The notes under the pieces were generated by a model that did no database searches, was not told the origin of the DNA, and saw nothing but the letters and a program-made list of their open reading frames with translations. 64,000 bases of DNA from the NCBI RefSeq assembly GCF_015694525.1, contig NZ_JADQDM010000016.1:52830-116829 (forward strand). The letters run 5' to 3'. Source of the stretch: Hymenobacter ruricola (GTDB lineage: Bacteria > Bacteroidota > Bacteroidia > Cytophagales > Hymenobacteraceae). How positions within the stretch are numbered: the first letter of the stretch is position 1; every line of letters begins with the position of its first letter. The translations under genes and the position numbers were made by a program. Shown in pieces: positions 63,326 to 64,000 of the stretch.

Positions 63326-63979
63326 ATGGCAAACGATATAGCTCGTAAAAACCATGGCGTTTCGCTTCCGGATATGGCTCCGTTTGCGGGATTGGTATTC
63401 TTGCTGGTCGGATTCTATATGCTTACCGGAAGTTTTAGGCAGGAGGCGGTGGGGGCAGTTCCAATTGAACGGGTGCCCCATTCGGATAGCTATGCCTGTT
63501 TGCCGGATAATCTTGAAGCCTCGATAAGTCTTACAGCTAAAAATGAGTTGTCATTTGGTGTTCAGTCCCGCCAAGTTCAAGCGGCTGCCATCTTAGCCGT
63601 TGCATCTCGCCACGGTATTAGCTTCACGGAGTCGCAATTGACTACGCTACAGAAGATGCCTTTCCTGAGCACAGATGTAGAGCACCTTCCGGCCTTGTTG
63701 TCATTGCCAGCTTACCAGCACAAACAAGCGGTTGAATGGCAGAAAATGCACCCTCTCAGTATGCAACAGCTTATGGAGTGTATGATGGCTTCCGAAGTGG
63801 CAGCCCAATCAATGTTCCACCTGCCAATTTATTGCCGCCTGATACTGGACTCTGAAGCAAAAATGCCACACGTCGAACTGTTAATTGACCGCCTGCAAGC
63901 ACAGGGCATAAATCGATTTAACTTAGGTTGCACGGACAATTATCTTTGTGTTCGTGAGCAGTCTGGACGAAATCAGTGA
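63326..63979 (+). CDS. divergent ExbD/TolR-like protein lacking the transmembrane aspartate
   Basis: A 217-residue protein with the layout of Bacteroidota ExbD proteins: short cytosolic start, one helix (about 18-36, in PDMAPFAGLVFLLVGFYMLT), and a periplasmic domain ending in HVELLIDRLQAQGINRFNLG, like ExbD C-termini. The helix has Gly22 where ExbD/TolR have the proton-binding Asp (usually PMVD). The middle periplasmic part has a long insert. Its composition is AT-richer than neighbouring genes. No exbB/tolQ partner is in the window. It may be a decayed or repurposed ExbD; the assignment rests on pattern alone. Confidence 0.6.
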   Translation: MANDIARKNHGVSLPDMAPFAGLVFLLVGFYMLTGSFRQEAVGAVPIERVPHSDSYACLPDNLEASISLTAKNELSFGVQSRQVQAAAILAVASRHGISFTESQLTTLQKMPFLSTDVEHLPALLSLPAYQHKQAVEWQKMHPLSMQQLMECMMASEVAAQSMFHLPIYCRLILDSEAKMPHVELLIDRLQAQGINRFNLGCTDNYLCVREQSGRNQ

Positions 63980-64000
63980 CCGTGCGTGGGCGGCTTTGGC

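Overview
The window looks like a chromosomal segment of a high-GC member of the Bacteroidota, most likely a Hymenobacter-type organism (family Hymenobacteraceae). The reasons are a GC-rich genome with Bacteroidota-type promoters (TTTG, about 20 bp, then TAnnTTTG), almost no Shine-Dalgarno sequences, and Bacteroidota gene families: a GLPGLI-family protein, a carboxypeptidase-regulatory-like/beta-barrel outer membrane receptor, stand-alone TonB C-terminal domain proteins, a DUF6799-like protein, M61 peptidase, and a stand-alone PfkB heptose kinase. The assignment rests on gene content only; no alignment was run.

Layout. 1-9.6 kb: partial gene, EamA exporter, TonB-domain protein, dihydrolipoyl dehydrogenase (lpdA), TPR lipoprotein, FAD-dependent reductase divergent from fabG, an AT-rich orphan gene, a YiiX-like cysteine hydrolase, and an antitoxin/PIN-toxin pair. 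9.6-19.7 kb: vWA membrane protein, NAD(P)-binding protein, MBL-fold hydrolase, pseudouridine synthase, alpha/beta hydrolase with a palindromic repeat inside its coding region, a TPR histidine kinase, a HAD phosphatase gene broken by one amber codon, an ATP-grasp protein, and an AT-rich orphan gene. 19.7-29.4 kb: dnaK, several envelope proteins, an EEP-family protein, purE divergent from marC, and an OmpR/HK two-component pair. 29.4-41.4 kb: GLPGLI protein and outer membrane receptor, divergent from the two-component pair across a phased repeat array; then hemE, small proteins, heptose-7-P kinase, aminotransferase, a large glycosyltransferase, recR and clpS. 41.5-52.5 kb: MarR/YceI operon, DUF6799-like protein, dipeptide epimerase, dicarboxylate/amino-acid symporter, lipoproteins, a 790-residue GAF-like protein, PAP2 phosphatase, tRNA-Leu(CAG) and a methyltransferase. 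52.5-64 kb: M61 peptidase, a three-gene coiled-coil / PspA-like / Ppx-like cluster, a second MBL hydrolase, a 21-bp minisatellite, an SSS symporter, a TonB-domain protein, an ABC exporter, and an ExbD-like protein that lacks the usual transmembrane aspartate.

Most genes are core metabolism, envelope or transport. The window also carries at least 18 long (80-110 bp) near-perfect intergenic inverted repeats in four main families plus some singletons. One family supplies the stop codons of neighbouring genes. Several genes have a -7 promoter box only 4-9 bases before the start codon, which suggests leaderless transcripts. The best candidates for undescribed biology are the 54.7-57.6 kb cluster, the phased repeats at 29.5 kb, and the repeat families. 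No CRISPR array, prophage, rRNA operon or recognisable insertion sequence was seen.
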